Of a stretch of 64,000 nt of DNA, positions 38,572 through 51,120 are shown in pieces. This stretch comes from Osmia lignaria lignaria. Taxonomy: Eukaryota > Arthropoda > Insecta > Hymenoptera > Megachilidae. Both the position numbers and the translations under genes were made by a program. Every line of letters starts with the position of its first letter. The stretch's first letter is position 1. Below the pieces are notes generated by a model. It was not told where the DNA came from. It was given only the letters and a program-made list of their open reading frames with translations, and made no database searches. The stretch covers positions 21,452,001-21,516,000 of the forward strand of contig NW_027478162.1 of NCBI RefSeq assembly GCF_051020975.1, in the 5' to 3' direction.

Positions 38572-41144
38572 TTGCAGATTTATCTCAAGGGAAGGGGCCT
38601 GACGGACATATTTCGAGATATTTCTTCTTCTTGTTGTTCTTCTTCTGCACAGCTAAGCTGGAAGTGGCATTTGCGGCTCGCACTAGTGCAGAGTTATCTC
38701 AAAGAAAGGGGCCACGGTGTTTCTGTATCTCTATTATGTTGGTGCGGCTTCGGAACTTTTAAATATCTCGATATATCTCGAAAACTACGCTTGTGATCAA
38801 AAAATATCATAGAACATAAATTGTAGGAAACATAATTCTCTACAAAAAAGGTCTCTTAACATTTTGCCATAGCTCGCTTCGTTTCCGAGATATTTGCAGA
38901 TATATCTCAAGGGAAGGGGCCTGACGGACATATTTCGAGATATTTCTTCTTCTTGTTGTACTTCTTCTGCACAGCTAAGCTGGAAGTGGCATTTACAGCT
39001 CGCAATAGTGCAAAGTTATCTCAAAGAAAGGGGCGACGGTGTTTCTGTATCTCTATTATGTTGGTGCGGCTTCGGAACTTTTAAATATCTTGATATATCT
39101 CGAGAACTACGCATCTGATCAAAAAATATCATAGAACATAAAAAGTAGGAAACTTAATTCTCTACAAAAAACGTCTCTTAACATTTTGCCATAGCTCGCT
39201 TTGTTTCCGAGATATTTGCAGATTTATCTCAAGGGAAGGGGCCTGACGGACATATTTCGAGATATTTCTTCTTCTCGTTCTTCTTCTGCACCGCTAAGCT
39301 GGAAGTGGCATTTGCGGCTCGCACTAGTGCAGAGTTATCTCAAAGAAAGGGGCCACGGTGTTTCTGTATCTCTATTATGTTGGTGCGGCTTCGGAACTTT
39401 TAAATATCTCGATATATCTCGAAAACTACGCTTCTGATCAAAAAATATCATAGAACATAAATTGTAGGAAACATAATTCTCTACAAAAAAGGTCTCTTAA
39501 CATTTTGCCATAGCTCGCTTCGTTTCCGAGATATTTGCAGATATATCTCAAGGGAAGGGGCCTGACGGACATATTTCGAGATATTTCTTCTTCTTGTTGT
39601 TCTTCTTCTGCACAGCTAAGCTGAAAGTGGCATTTACAGCTCGCAATAGTGCAAAGTTATCTCAAAGAAAGGGGCCACGGTGTTTCTGTATCTCTATTAT
39701 GTTGGTGCGGCTTCGGAACTTTTAAATATCTTGATATATCTCGAGAACTACGCGTCTGATCAAAAAATATCATAGAACATAAAAAGTAGGAAACATAATT
39801 CTCTACAAAAAAGGTCTCTTAACATTTTGCCATAGCTCGCTTCGTTTCCGAGATATTTGCAGGTTTATCTCAAGGGAAGGGGCCCAGCGGACATATTTCG
39901 AGATATTTCTTCTTCTTGTTGTTCTTCTTGTGCACCGCTAAACTGGAAGTGGCATTTCCAGCTCGCAATAGTGCAGAGTTATCTCAAAGAAAGGAGCCAC
40001 GGTGTTTCTGTATCTCTATTCTGTTGGTGCGGCTTCGGAACTTTTAAATATCTTGATATATCTCGAGAACTACGCATCTGATCAAAAAATATCATAGAAC
40101 ATAATAAGTAGGAAACTTAATTCTCTACAAAAAAGGTCTCTTAACATTTTGCCATAGCTCACTTCGTTTCCGAGATATTTGCAGATTTATCTCAAGGGAA
40201 GGGGCCTGACGGACATATTTCGAGATATTTCTTCTTCTTGTTGTTCTTCTTCTGCACAGCTAAGCTGGAAGTGGCATTTGCGGCTCGCAATAGTGCAAAG
40301 TTATCTCAAAGAAAGGGGCCACGGTGTTTCTGTATCTCTATTATGTTGGTGCGGCTTCGGAACTTTTAAATATCTTGATATATCTCGAGAACTACGCGTC
40401 TGATCAAAAAATATCATAGAACATAAAAAGTAGGAAACATAATTCTCTACAAAAAAGGTCTCTTAACATTTTGCCATAGCTCGCTTCGTTTCCGAGATAT
40501 TTGCAGGTTTATCTCAAGGGAAGGGGCCCAGCGGACATATTTCGAGATATTTCTTCTTCTTGTTGTTCTTCTTCTGCACAGCTAAACTGGAAGTGGCATT
40601 TCCAGCTCGCAATAGTGCAGAGTTATCTCAAAGAAAGGAGCCACGGTGTTTCTGTATCTCTATTCTGTTGGTGCGGCTTCGGAACTTTTAAATATCTTGA
40701 TATATCTCGAGAACTACGCATCTGATCAAAAAATATCATAGAACATAATAAGTAGGAAACTTAGTTCTCTACAAAAAAGGTCTCTGAACATTTTGCCATA
40801 GCTCGCTTCGTTTCCGAGATATTTGCAGATTTATCTCAAGGGAAGGGGCCTGACGGACATATTTCGAGATATTTCTTCTTCTTGTTGTTCTTCTTCTGCA
40901 CAGCTAAGCTGGAAGTGGCATTTGCGGCTCGCACTAGTGCAGAGTTATCTCAAAGAAAGGGGCCACGGTGTTTCTGTATCTCTATTATGTTGGTGCGGCT
41001 TCGGAACTTTTAAATATCTCGATATATCTCGAAAACTACGCTTCTGATCAAAAAATATCATAAAACATAAATTGTAGGAAACATAATTCTCTACAAAAAA
41101 GGTCTCTTAACATTTTGCCATAGCTCGCTTCGTTTCCGAGATAT
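38572..41144 (+). repeat. Dispersed copy of the 24.4-26.9 kb block (2573 bp)
   Basis: Eight units match 24407-26979 at a constant offset of 14165 (44 x 322 minus 3). The 3-bp deletion in the pyrimidine tract, ggggcgacgg, agctgaaagtgg, both ggcccagcgg units, the ctcacttcg start and cttagttctc are all shared. The copy is separated from its source by about 11 kb of other unit types. The next unit (41145, ggcaagggg with gcaccgct) resembles 29878. Confidence 0.9.
39216..39534 (+). repeat. 319-bp unit sharing the 3-bp deletion of 25051
   Basis: It has the same triplet loss at the same place as the unit at 25051, plus a private change (cttctcgttc). It sits at the expected slot of the 14165-bp-offset duplication, so the deletion is inherited by copying and did not arise twice. 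Confidence 0.93.
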
Positions 41145-41466
41145 TTGCAGATTTATCTCAAGGCAAGGGGCCTGACGGACATATTTCGAGATATTTCTTC
41201 TTCTTGTTGTTCTTCTTCTGCACCGCTAAGCTGGAAGTGGCATTTGCGGCTCGCACTAGTGCAGAGTTATCTCAAAGAAAGGGGCCACGGTGTTTCTGTA
41301 TCTCTATTATGTTGGTGCGGCTTCGGAACTTTTAAATATCTCGATATATCTCGAGAACTACGCATCTGATCAAAAAATATCATAGAACATAAAAAGTAGG
41401 AAACTTAATTCTCTACAGAAAAGGTCTCTTAACATTTTGCCATAGCTCTCTTCGTTTCCGAGATAT

Positions 41467-43076
41467 TTGCAGATTTATCTCAAGGGAAGGGGCCTGACGG
41501 ACATATTTCGAGATATTTCTTATTCTTGTTGTTCTTCTTCTGCACAGCTAAGCTGGAAGTGGCATGTGCAGCTCGCAATAGTGCAGAGTTATCTCAAAGA
41601 AAGGGGCCACGGTGTTTCTGTATCTCTATTATGTTGGTGCGGCTTCGGAACTTTTAAATATCTTGATATATCTCGAGAACTACGCATCTGATCAAAAAAT
41701 ATCATAGAACATAAAAAGTAGGAAACTTAATTCTCTACAAAAACGGTCTCTTAACATTTTGCCATAGCTCGCTTCGTTTCCGAGATATTTGCAGATTTAT
41801 CTCAAGGGAAGGGGCCTGACGGACATATTTCGAGATATTTCTTCTTCTTGTTGTTCTTCTTCTGCACAGCTAAGCTGGAAGTGGCATTTGCGGCTCGCAC
41901 TAGTGCACAGTTATCTCAAAGAAAGGGGCCACGGTGTTTCTGTATCTCTATTATGTTGGTGCGGCTTCGGAACTTTTAAATATCTCGATATATCTCGAAA
42001 ACTACGCATCTGATCAAAAAATATCATAGAACATAAAAAGTAGGAAACTTAATTCTCTACAAAAAAGGTCTCTTAACATTTTGCCATAGCTCGCTTCGTT
42101 TCCGAGATATTTGCAGGTTTATCTCGAGGGAAGGGGCCTAACGGACATATTTCGAGATATTTCTCCTTCTTGTTGTTCTTCTTCTGCACAGCTAAGCTGG
42201 AAGTGGCATTTGCAGCACGCAATAGTGCAGAGTTATCTCAAAGAAGGGGGCCACGGTGTTTCTGTATCTCTATGATGTTGGTGCGGCTTCGGAACTTTTA
42301 AATATCTTGATATATCTCGAGAACTACGCATCTGATCAAAAAATATCATAGAACATAAAAAGTAGGAAACTTAATTCTCTACAGAAAAGGTCTCTTAACA
42401 TTTTGCCATAGCTCTCTTCGTTTCCGAGATATTTGCAGATTTATCTCAAGGGAAGGGGCCTGACGGACATATTTCGAGATATTTCTTATTCTTGTTGTTC
42501 TTCTTCTGCACAGCTAAGCTGGAAGTGGCATTTGCAGCTCGCAATAGTGCAGAGTTATCTCAAAGAAAGGGGCCACGGTGTTTCTGTATCTCTATTATGT
42601 TGGTGCGGCTTCGGAACTTTTAAATATCTTGATATATCTCGAGAACTACGCATCTGATCAAAAAATATCATAGAACGTAAAAAGTAGGAAACTTAATTCT
42701 CTACAAAAACGGTCTCTTAACATTTTGCCATAGCTCGCTTCGTTTCCGAGATATTTGCAGATTTATCTCAAGGGAAGGGGCCTGACGGACATATTTCGAG
42801 ATATTTCTTCTTCTTGTTGTTCTTCTTCTGCACAGCTAAGCTGGAAGTGGCATTTGCGGCTCGCACTAGTGCAGAGTTATCTCAAAGAAAGGGGCCACGG
42901 TGTTTCTGTATCTCTATTATGTTGGTGCGGCTTCGGAACTTTTAAATATCTTGATATATCTCGAGAACTACGCATCTGATCAAAAAATATCATAGAACAT
43001 AAAAAGTAGGAAACTTAATTCTCTACAAAAAAGGTCTCTGAACATTTTGCCATAGCTCGCTTCGTTTCCGAGATAT
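41467..43076 (+). repeat. Five-unit block, copy 1
   Basis: The units at 41467 (ggcatgtgcagc), 41789, 42111 (ttatctcgaggg, ttctccttc, gcagcacgc, tctatgatg), 42433 and 42755 recur in order at 46827-48436. The offset is 5360, that is 16 x 322 plus the 208-bp unit lying between. Confidence 0.9.
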
Positions 43077-43720
43077 TTGCAGATTTATCTCAAGGGAAGG
43101 GGCCTGACGGACATATTTCGAGATATTTCTTCTTCTTGTTGTTCTTCTTCTGCACAGCTAAGCTGGAAGTGGCATTTGCAGCTCGCAATAGTGCAGAGTT
43201 ATCTCAAAGAAGGGGGCCACGGTGTTTCTGTATCTCTATTATGTTGGTGCGGCTTCGGAACTTTTAAATATCTTGATATATCTCGAGAACTACGCATCTG
43301 ATCAAAAAATATCATAGAACATAAAAAGTAGGAAACTTAATTCTCTACAGAAAAGGTCTCTTAACATTTTGCCATAGCTCTCTTCGTTTCCGAGATATTT
43401 GCAGATTTATCTCAAGGGAAGGGGCCTGACGGACATATTTCGAGATATTTCTTATTCTTGTTGTTCTTCTTCTGCACAGCTAAGCTGGAAGTGGCATGTG
43501 CAGCTCGCAATAGTGCAGAGTTATCTCAAAGAAAGGGGCCACGGTGTTTCTGTATCTCTATTACGTTGGTGCGGCTTCGGAACTTTTAAATATCTTGATA
43601 TATCTCGAGAACTACGCATCTGATCAAAAAATATCATAGAACGTAAAAAGTAGGAAACTTAATTCTCTACAAAAACGGTCTCTTAACATTTTGCCATAGC
43701 TCGCTTCGTTTCCGAGATAT
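43077..43720 (+). repeat. Two-unit segment repeated at 44895
   Basis: The units at 43077 (aaagaagggggcc) and 43399 (ggcatgtgcagc, cttattcttg) recur at 44895 and 45217. The offset is 1818 (5 x 322 + 208), spanning the truncated unit. The first copy has a private tattacgttgg at 43559. Confidence 0.85.
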
Positions 43721-44364
43721 TTGCAGATTTATCTCAAGGGAAGGGGCCTGACGGACATATTTCGAGATATTTCTTCTTCTTGTTGTTCTTCTTCTGCACA
43801 GCTAAGCTGGAAGTGGCATTTGCAGCTCGCAATAGTGCAGAGTTATCTCAAAGAAGGGGGCCACGGTGTTTCTGTATCTCTATTATGTTGGTGCGGCTTC
43901 GGAACTTTTAAATATATTGATATATCTCGAGAACTACGCATCTGATCAAAAAATATCATAGAACATAAAAAGTAGGAAACTTAATTCTCTACAAAAAAGG
44001 TCTCTGAACATTTTGCCATAGCTCGCTTCGTTTCCGAGATATTTGCAGATTTATCTCAAGGGAAGGGGCCTGACGGACATATTTCGAGATATTTCTTCTT
44101 CTTGTTGTTCTTCTTCTGCACAGCTAAGCTGGAAGTGGCATGTGCAGCTCGCAATAGTGCAGAGTTATCTCAAAGAAAGGGGCCACGGTGTTTCTGTATC
44201 TCTATTATGTTGGTGCGGCTTCGGAACTTTTAAATATCTTGATATATCTCGAGAACTACGCATCTGATCAAAAAATATCATAGAACATAAAAAGTAGGAA
44301 ACTTAATTCTCTACAAAAACGGTCTCTTAACATTTTGCCATAGCTCGCTTCGTTTCCGAGATAT

Positions 44365-44572
44365 TTGCAGAGTTATCTCAAAGAAAGGGGCCACGGTGTT
44401 TCTGTATCTCTATTATGTTGGTGCGGCTTCGGAACTTTTAGATATCTCGATATATCTCGAAAACTACGCTTCTGATCAAAAAATATCATAGAACATAAAT
44501 TGTAGGAAACATAATTCTCTACAAAAAAGTTCTCTTAACATTTTGCCATAGCTCGCTTCGTTTCCGAGATAT
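44365..44572 (+). repeat. 208-bp truncated monomer (114-bp internal deletion)
   Basis: TTGCAG at 44365 is followed directly by agttatctcaaagaaagg, which normally lies 114 bases further on. The joint falls inside the 26-bp internal direct repeat. The left context resembles the unit boundary after 37928. The right part carries ttttagatatctcg with a class A tail and ctcttaac after aaaaaagtt, as in 37284, and is followed by a gctaacctgg unit as 37284 is. It therefore joins two different parent units out of register. Confidence 0.93.
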
Positions 44573-46826
44573 TTGCAGATATATCTCAAGGGAAGGGGCC
44601 TGACGGACATATTTCGAGATATTTCTTCTTCTTGTTGTTCTTCTTCTGCACAGCTAACCTGGAAGTGGCATTTGCAGCTCGCAATAGTGCAGAGTTATCT
44701 CAAAGAAATGGGCCACGGTGTTTCTGTATCTCTATTATGTTGGTGCGGCTTCGGAACTTTTAAATATCTTGATATATCTCGAGAACTACGCATCTGATCA
44801 AAAAATATCATAGAACATAAAAAGTAGGAAACTTAATTCTCTACAAAAAAGGTCTCTGAACATTTTGCCATAGCTCGCTTCGTTTCCGAGATATTTGCAG
44901 ATTTATCTCAAGGGAAGGGGCCTGACGGACATATTTCGAGATATTTCTTCTTCTTGTTGTTCTTCTTCTGCACAGCTAAGCTGGAAGTGGCATTTGCAGC
45001 TCGCAATAGTGCAGAGTTATCTCAAAGAAGGGGGCCACGGTGTTTCTGTATCTCTATTATGTTGGTGCGGCTTCGGAACTTTTAAATATCTTGATATATC
45101 TCGAGAACTACGCATCTGATCAAAAAATATCATAGAACATAAAAAGTAGGAAACTTAATTCTCTACAGAAAAGGTCTCTTAACATTTTGCCATAGCTCTC
45201 TTCGTTTCCGAGATATTTGCAGATTTATCTCAAGGGAAGGGGCCTGACGGACATATTTCGAGATATTTCTTATTCTTGTTGTTCTTCTTCTGCACAGCTA
45301 AGCTGGAAGTGGCATGTGCAGCTCGCAATAGTGCAGAGTTATCTCAAAGAAAGGGGCCACGGTGTTTCTGTATCTCTATTATGTTGGTGCGGCTTCGGAA
45401 CTTTTAAATATCTTGATATATCTCGAGAACTACGCATCTGATCAAAAAATATCATAGAACGTAAAAAGTAGGAAACTTAATTCTCTACAAAAACGGTCTC
45501 TTAACATTTTGCCATAGCTCGCTTCGTTTCCGAGATATTTGCAGATTTATCTCAAGGGAAGGGGCCTGACGGACATATTTCGAGATATTTCTTATTCTTG
45601 TTGTTCTTCTTCTGCACAGCTAAGCTGGAAGTGGCATTTGCAGCTCGCGATAGTGCAGAATTATCTCAAAGAAAGGGGCCACGGTGTTTCTGCATCTCTA
45701 TTATGTTGGTGCGGCTTCGGAACTTTTAAATATCTTGATATATCTCGAGAACTACGCATCTGATCAAAAAATATCATAGAGCATAAATAGTAGGAAACTT
45801 AATTCTCTACAAAAAAGGTCTCTCAACATTTTGCCATAGCTCTCTTCGTTTCCGAGATATTTGCAGATTTATCTCAAGGGAAGGGGCCTGACGGACATAT
45901 TTCGAGATATTTCTTCTTCTTGTTGTTCTTCTTCTGCACAGCTAAGCTGGAAGTGGCATTTGCGGCTCGCACTAGTGCAGAGTTATCTCAAAGAAAGGGG
46001 CCACGGTGTTTCTGTATCTCTATTATGTTGGTGCGGCTTCGGAACTTTTAAATATCTTGATATATCTCGAGAACTACGCATCTGATCAAAAAATATCATA
46101 GAACATAAATAGTAGGAAACTTAATTCTCTACAAAAAAGGTCTCTCAACATTTTGCCATAGCTCTCTTCGTTTCCGAGATATTTGCGGATTTATCTCAAG
46201 GGAAGGGGCCTGACGGACATATTTCGAGATATTTCTTATTCTTGTTGTTCTTCTTCTGCACAGCTAAGCTGGAAGTGGCATTTGCAGCTCGCGATAGTGC
46301 AGAATTATCTCAAAGAAATGGGCCACGGTGTTTCTGTATCTCTATTATGTTGGTGCGGCTTCGGAACTTTTAAATATCTTGATATATCTCGAGAACTACG
46401 CATCTGATCAAAAAATATCATAGAACATAAAAAGTAGGAAACTTAATTCTCTACAAAAAAGGTCTCTGAACATTTTGCCATAGCTCGCTTCGTTTCCGAG
46501 ATATTTGCAGATTTATCTCAAGGGAAGGGGCCTGACGGACATATTTCGAGATATTTCTTCTTCTTGTTGTTCTTCTTCTGCACAGCTAAGCTGGAAGTGG
46601 CATTTGCAGCTCGCAATAGTGCAGAGTTATCTCAAAGAAGGGGGCCACGGTGTTTCTGTATCTCTATTATGTTGGTGCGGCTTCGGAACTTTTAAATATA
46701 TTGATATATCTCGAGAACTACGCATCTGATCAAAAAATATCATAGAACATAAAAAGTAGGAAACTTAATTCTCTACAGAAAAGGTCTCTTAACATTTTGC
46801 CATAGCTCTCTTCGTTTCCGAGATAT

Positions 46827-48436
46827 TTGCAGATTTATCTCAAGGGAAGGGGCCTGACGGACATATTTCGAGATATTTCTTATTCTTGTTGTTCTTCTTC
46901 TGCACAGCTAAGCTGGAAGTGGCATGTGCAGCTCGCAATAGTGCAGAGTTATCTCAAAGAAAGGGGCCACGGTGTTTCTGTATCTCTATTATGTTGGTGC
47001 GGCTTCGGAACTTTTAAATATCTTGATATATCTCGAGAACTACGCATCTGATCAAAAAATATCATAGAACATAAAAAGTAGGAAACTTAATTCTCTACAA
47101 AAACGGTCTCTTAACATTTTGCCATAGCTCGCTTCGTTTCCGAGATATTTGCAGATTTATCTCAAGGGAAGGGGCCTGACGGACATATTTCGAGATATTT
47201 CTTCTTCTTGTTGTTCTTCTTCTGCACAGCTAAGCTGGAAGTGGCATTTGCGGCTCGCACTAGTGCACAGTTATCTCAAAGAAAGGGGCCACGGTGTTTC
47301 TGTATCTCTATTATGTTGGTGCGGCTTCGGAACTTTTAAATATCTCGATATATCTCGAAAACTACGCATCTGATCAAAAAATATCATAGAACATAAAAAG
47401 TAGGAAACTTAATTCTCTACAAAAAAGGTCTCTTAACATTTTGCCATAGCTCGCTTCGTTTCCGAGATATTTGCAGGTTTATCTCGAGGGAAGGGGCCTA
47501 ACGGACATATTTCGAGATATTTCTCCTTCTTGTTGTTCTTCTTCTGCACAGCTAAGCTGGAAGTGGCATTTGCAGCACGCAATAGTGCAGAGTTATCTCA
47601 AAGAAGGGGGCCACGGTGTTTCTGTATCTCTATGATGTTGGTGCGGCTTCGGAACTTTTAAATATCTTGATATATCTCGAGAACTACGCATCTGATCAAA
47701 AAATATCATAGAACATAAAAAGTAGGAAACTTAATTCTCTACAGAAAAGGTCTCTTAACATTTTGCCATAGCTCTCTTCGTTTCCGAGATATTTGCAGAT
47801 TTATCTCAAGGGAAGGGGCCTGACGGACATATTTCGAGATATTTCTTATTCTTGTTGTTCTTCTTCTGCACAGCTAAGCTGGAAGTGGCATTTGCAGCTC
47901 GCAATAGTGCAGAGTTATCTCAAAGAAAGGGGCCACGGTGTTTCTGTATCTCTATTATGTTGGTGCGGCTTCGGAACTTTTAAATATCTTGATATATCTC
48001 GAGAACTACGCATCTGATCAAAAAATATCATAGAACGTAAAAAGTAGGAAACTTAATTCTCTACAAAAACGGTCTCTTAACATTTTGCCATAGCTCGCTT
48101 CGTTTCCGAGATATTTGCAGATTTATCTCAAGGGAAGGGGCCTGACGGACATATTTCGAGATATTTCTTCTTCTTGTTGTTCTTCTTCTGCACAGCTAAG
48201 CTGCAAGTGGCATTTGCGGCTCGCACTAGTGCAGAGTTATCTCAAAGAAAGGGGCCACGGTGTTTCTGTATCTCTATTATGTTGGTGCGGCTTCGGAACT
48301 TTTAAATATCTTGATATATCTCGAGAACTACGCATCTGATCAAAAAATATCATAGAACATAAATAGTAGGAAACTTAATTCTCTACAAAAAAGGTCTCTC
48401 AACATTTTGCCATAGCTCTCTTCGTTTCCGCGATAT
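46827..48436 (+). repeat. Five-unit block, copy 2
   Basis: It matches 41467-43076 at offset 5360, including the multiply marked unit at 47471. The last unit differs by aagctgcaagtgg (48199) in place of aagctggaagtgg. Confidence 0.9.
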
Positions 48437-48758
48437 TTGCAGATTTATCTCAAGGGAAGGGGCCTGACGGACATATTTCGAGATATTTCTTCTTCTTGTT
48501 GTTCTTCTTCTGCACAGCTAAGCTGCAAGTGGCATTTGCGGCTCGCACTAGTGCAGAGTTATCTCAAAGAAAGGGGCCACGGTGTTTCTGTATCTCTATT
48601 ATGTTGGTGCGGCTTCGGAACTTTTAAATATCTTGATATATCTCGAGAACTACGCATCTGATCAAAAAATATCATAGAACATAAATAGTAGGAAACTTAA
48701 TTCTCTACAAAAAAGGTCTCTCAACATTTTGCCATAGCTCTCTTCGTTTCCGCGATAT
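48115..48758 (+). repeat. Adjacent duplicated monomer pair
   Basis: The units at 48115 and 48437 both have agctgcaagtgg, and both are followed by a tttccgcgatatttgc boundary (48429, 48751) seen nowhere else that I noticed. This is a one-unit tandem duplication, among the youngest events here. Confidence 0.88.
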
Positions 48759-51120
48759 TTGCAGATTTATCTCAAGGGAAGGGGCCTGACGGACATATTT
48801 CGAGATATTTCTTATTCTTGTTGTTCTTCTTCTGCACAGCTAAGCTGGAAGTGGCATTTGCAGCTCGCGATAGTGCAGAATTATCTCAAAGAAAGGGGCC
48901 ACGGTGTTTCTGCATCTCTATTATGTTGGTGCGGCTTCGGAACTTTTAAATATCTTGATATATCTCGAGAACTACGCATCTGATCAAAAAATATCATAGA
49001 GCATAAATAGTAGGAAACTTAATTCTCTACAAAAAAGGTCTCTCAACATTTTGCCATAGCTCTCTTCGTTTCCGAGATATTTGCAGATTTATCTCAAGGG
49101 AAGGGGCCTGACGGACATATTTCGAGATATTTCTTATTCTTGTTGTTCTTCTTCTGCACAGCTAAGCTGGAAGTGGCATTTGCAGGTCGCAATAGTGCAG
49201 AGTTATCTCAAAGAAAGGGGCCACGGTGTTTCTGTATCTCTATTATGTTGGTGCGGCTTCGGAACTTTTAACTATCTTGATATATCTCGAGAACTACGCA
49301 TCTGGTCAAAAAATATCATAGAACATAAAAAGTAGGAAACTTAATTCTCTACAAAAACGGTCTCTTAACATTTTGCCATAGCTCGCTGCGTTTCCGAGAT
49401 ATTTGCAGATTTATCTCAAGGGAAGGGGCCTGACGGACATATTTCGAGATATTTCTTCTTCTTGTTGTTCTTCTTCTGCACAGCTAAGCTGGAAGTGGCA
49501 TTTGCGGCTCGCACTAGTGCAGAGTTATCTCAAAGAAAGGGGCCACGGTGATTCTGTATCTCTGTTATGTTGGTGCGTCTTCGGAACTTTTAAATACCTT
49601 GATATATCTCGAGAACTACGCATCTGATCAAAAAATATCATAGAACATAAATAGTAGGAAACTTAATTCTCTACAAAAAAGGTCTCTCAACATTTTGCCA
49701 TAGCTCTCTTCGTTTCCGAGATATTTGCAGATTTATCTCAAGGGAAGGGGCCTGACGGACATATTTCGAGATATTTCTTATTCTTGTTGTTCTTCTTCTG
49801 CACAGCTAAGCTGGAAGTGGCATTTGCAGCTCGCGATAGTGCAGAATTATCTCAAAGAAAGGGGCCACGGTGTTTCTGCATCTCTATTATGTTGGTGCGG
49901 CTTCGGAACTTTTAAATATCTTGATATATCTCGAGAACTACGCATCTGATCAAAAAATATCATAGAGCATAAATAGTAGGAAACTTAATTCTCTACAAAA
50001 AAGGTCTCTCAACATTTTGCCATAGCTCTCTTCGTTTCCGAGATATTTGCAGATTTATCTCAAGGGAAGGGGCCTGACGGACATATTTCGAGATATTTCT
50101 TATTCTTGTTGTTCTTCTTCTGCACAGCTAAACTGGAAGTGGCATTTCCAGCTCGCAATAGTGCAGAGTTATCTCAAAGAAAGGAGCCACGGTGTTTCTG
50201 TATCTCTATTCTGTTGGTGCGGCTTCGGAACTTTTAAATATCTTGATATATCTCGAGAACTACGCATCTGATCAAAAAATATCATAGAACATAAAAAGTA
50301 GGAAACTTAATTCTCTACAAAAATGGTCTCTTAACATTTTGCCATAGCTCGCTGCGTTTCCGAGATATTTGCAGATTTATCTCAAGGGAAGGGGCCTGAC
50401 GGACATATTTCGAGATATTTCTTCTTCTTGTTGTTCTTCTTCTGCACAGCTAAGCTGGAAGTGGCATTTGCAGCACGCAATAGTGCAGAGTTATCTCAAA
50501 GAAAGGGGCCACGGTGTTTCTGTATCTCTATTATATTGGTGCGGCTTCGGAACTTTTAAATATCTTGATATATCTCGAGAACTACGCATCTGATCAAAAA
50601 ATATCATAGAACATAAATAGTAGGAAACTTAATTCTCTACAAAAAAGGTCTCTTAACATTTTGCCATAGCTCTCTTCGTTTCCGAGATATTTGCAGATTT
50701 ATCTCAAGGGAAGGGGCCTGACGGACATATTTCGAGATATTTCTTATTCTTGTTGTTCTTCTTCTGCACAGCTAAGCTGGAAGTGGCATTTGCAGCTCGC
50801 AATAGTGCAGAGTTATTTCAAAGAAAGGGGCCACGGTGTTTCTGTATCTCTATTATGTTGGTGCGGCTTCGGAACTTTTAAATATCTTGATATATCTCGA
50901 GAACTACGCATCTGATCAAAAAATATCATAGAACGTAAAAAGTAGGAAACTTAATTCTCTACAAAAACGGTCTCTTAACATTTTGCCATAGCTCGCTTCG
51001 TTTCCGAGGTATTTGCAGATTTATCTCAAGGGAAGGGGCCTGACGGACATATTTCGAGATATTTCTTCTTCTTGTTGTTCTTCTTCTGCACAGCTAAGTT
51101 GGAAGTGGCATTTGCGGCTC
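48437..51120 (+). repeat. Segment copied to the right window edge, source
   Basis: Marker units are 48437 (agctgcaagtgg), 48759 (gcgatagtgcagaatta, tctgcatctc), 49081 (gcaggtcg, tttaactatc, catctggtc), 50369 (gcagcacgc, tattatattgg), 50691 and the tttccgaggtatttgc/gctaagttgg unit at 51013. All recur from 61961 onward. Confidence 0.88.

Noticed and set aside
44365..44572. Insertion or transposon boundary at the irregular unit
   Set aside because: All 208 bases are satellite; the joint is explained by recombination at the internal repeat, with no foreign DNA or target-site duplication.
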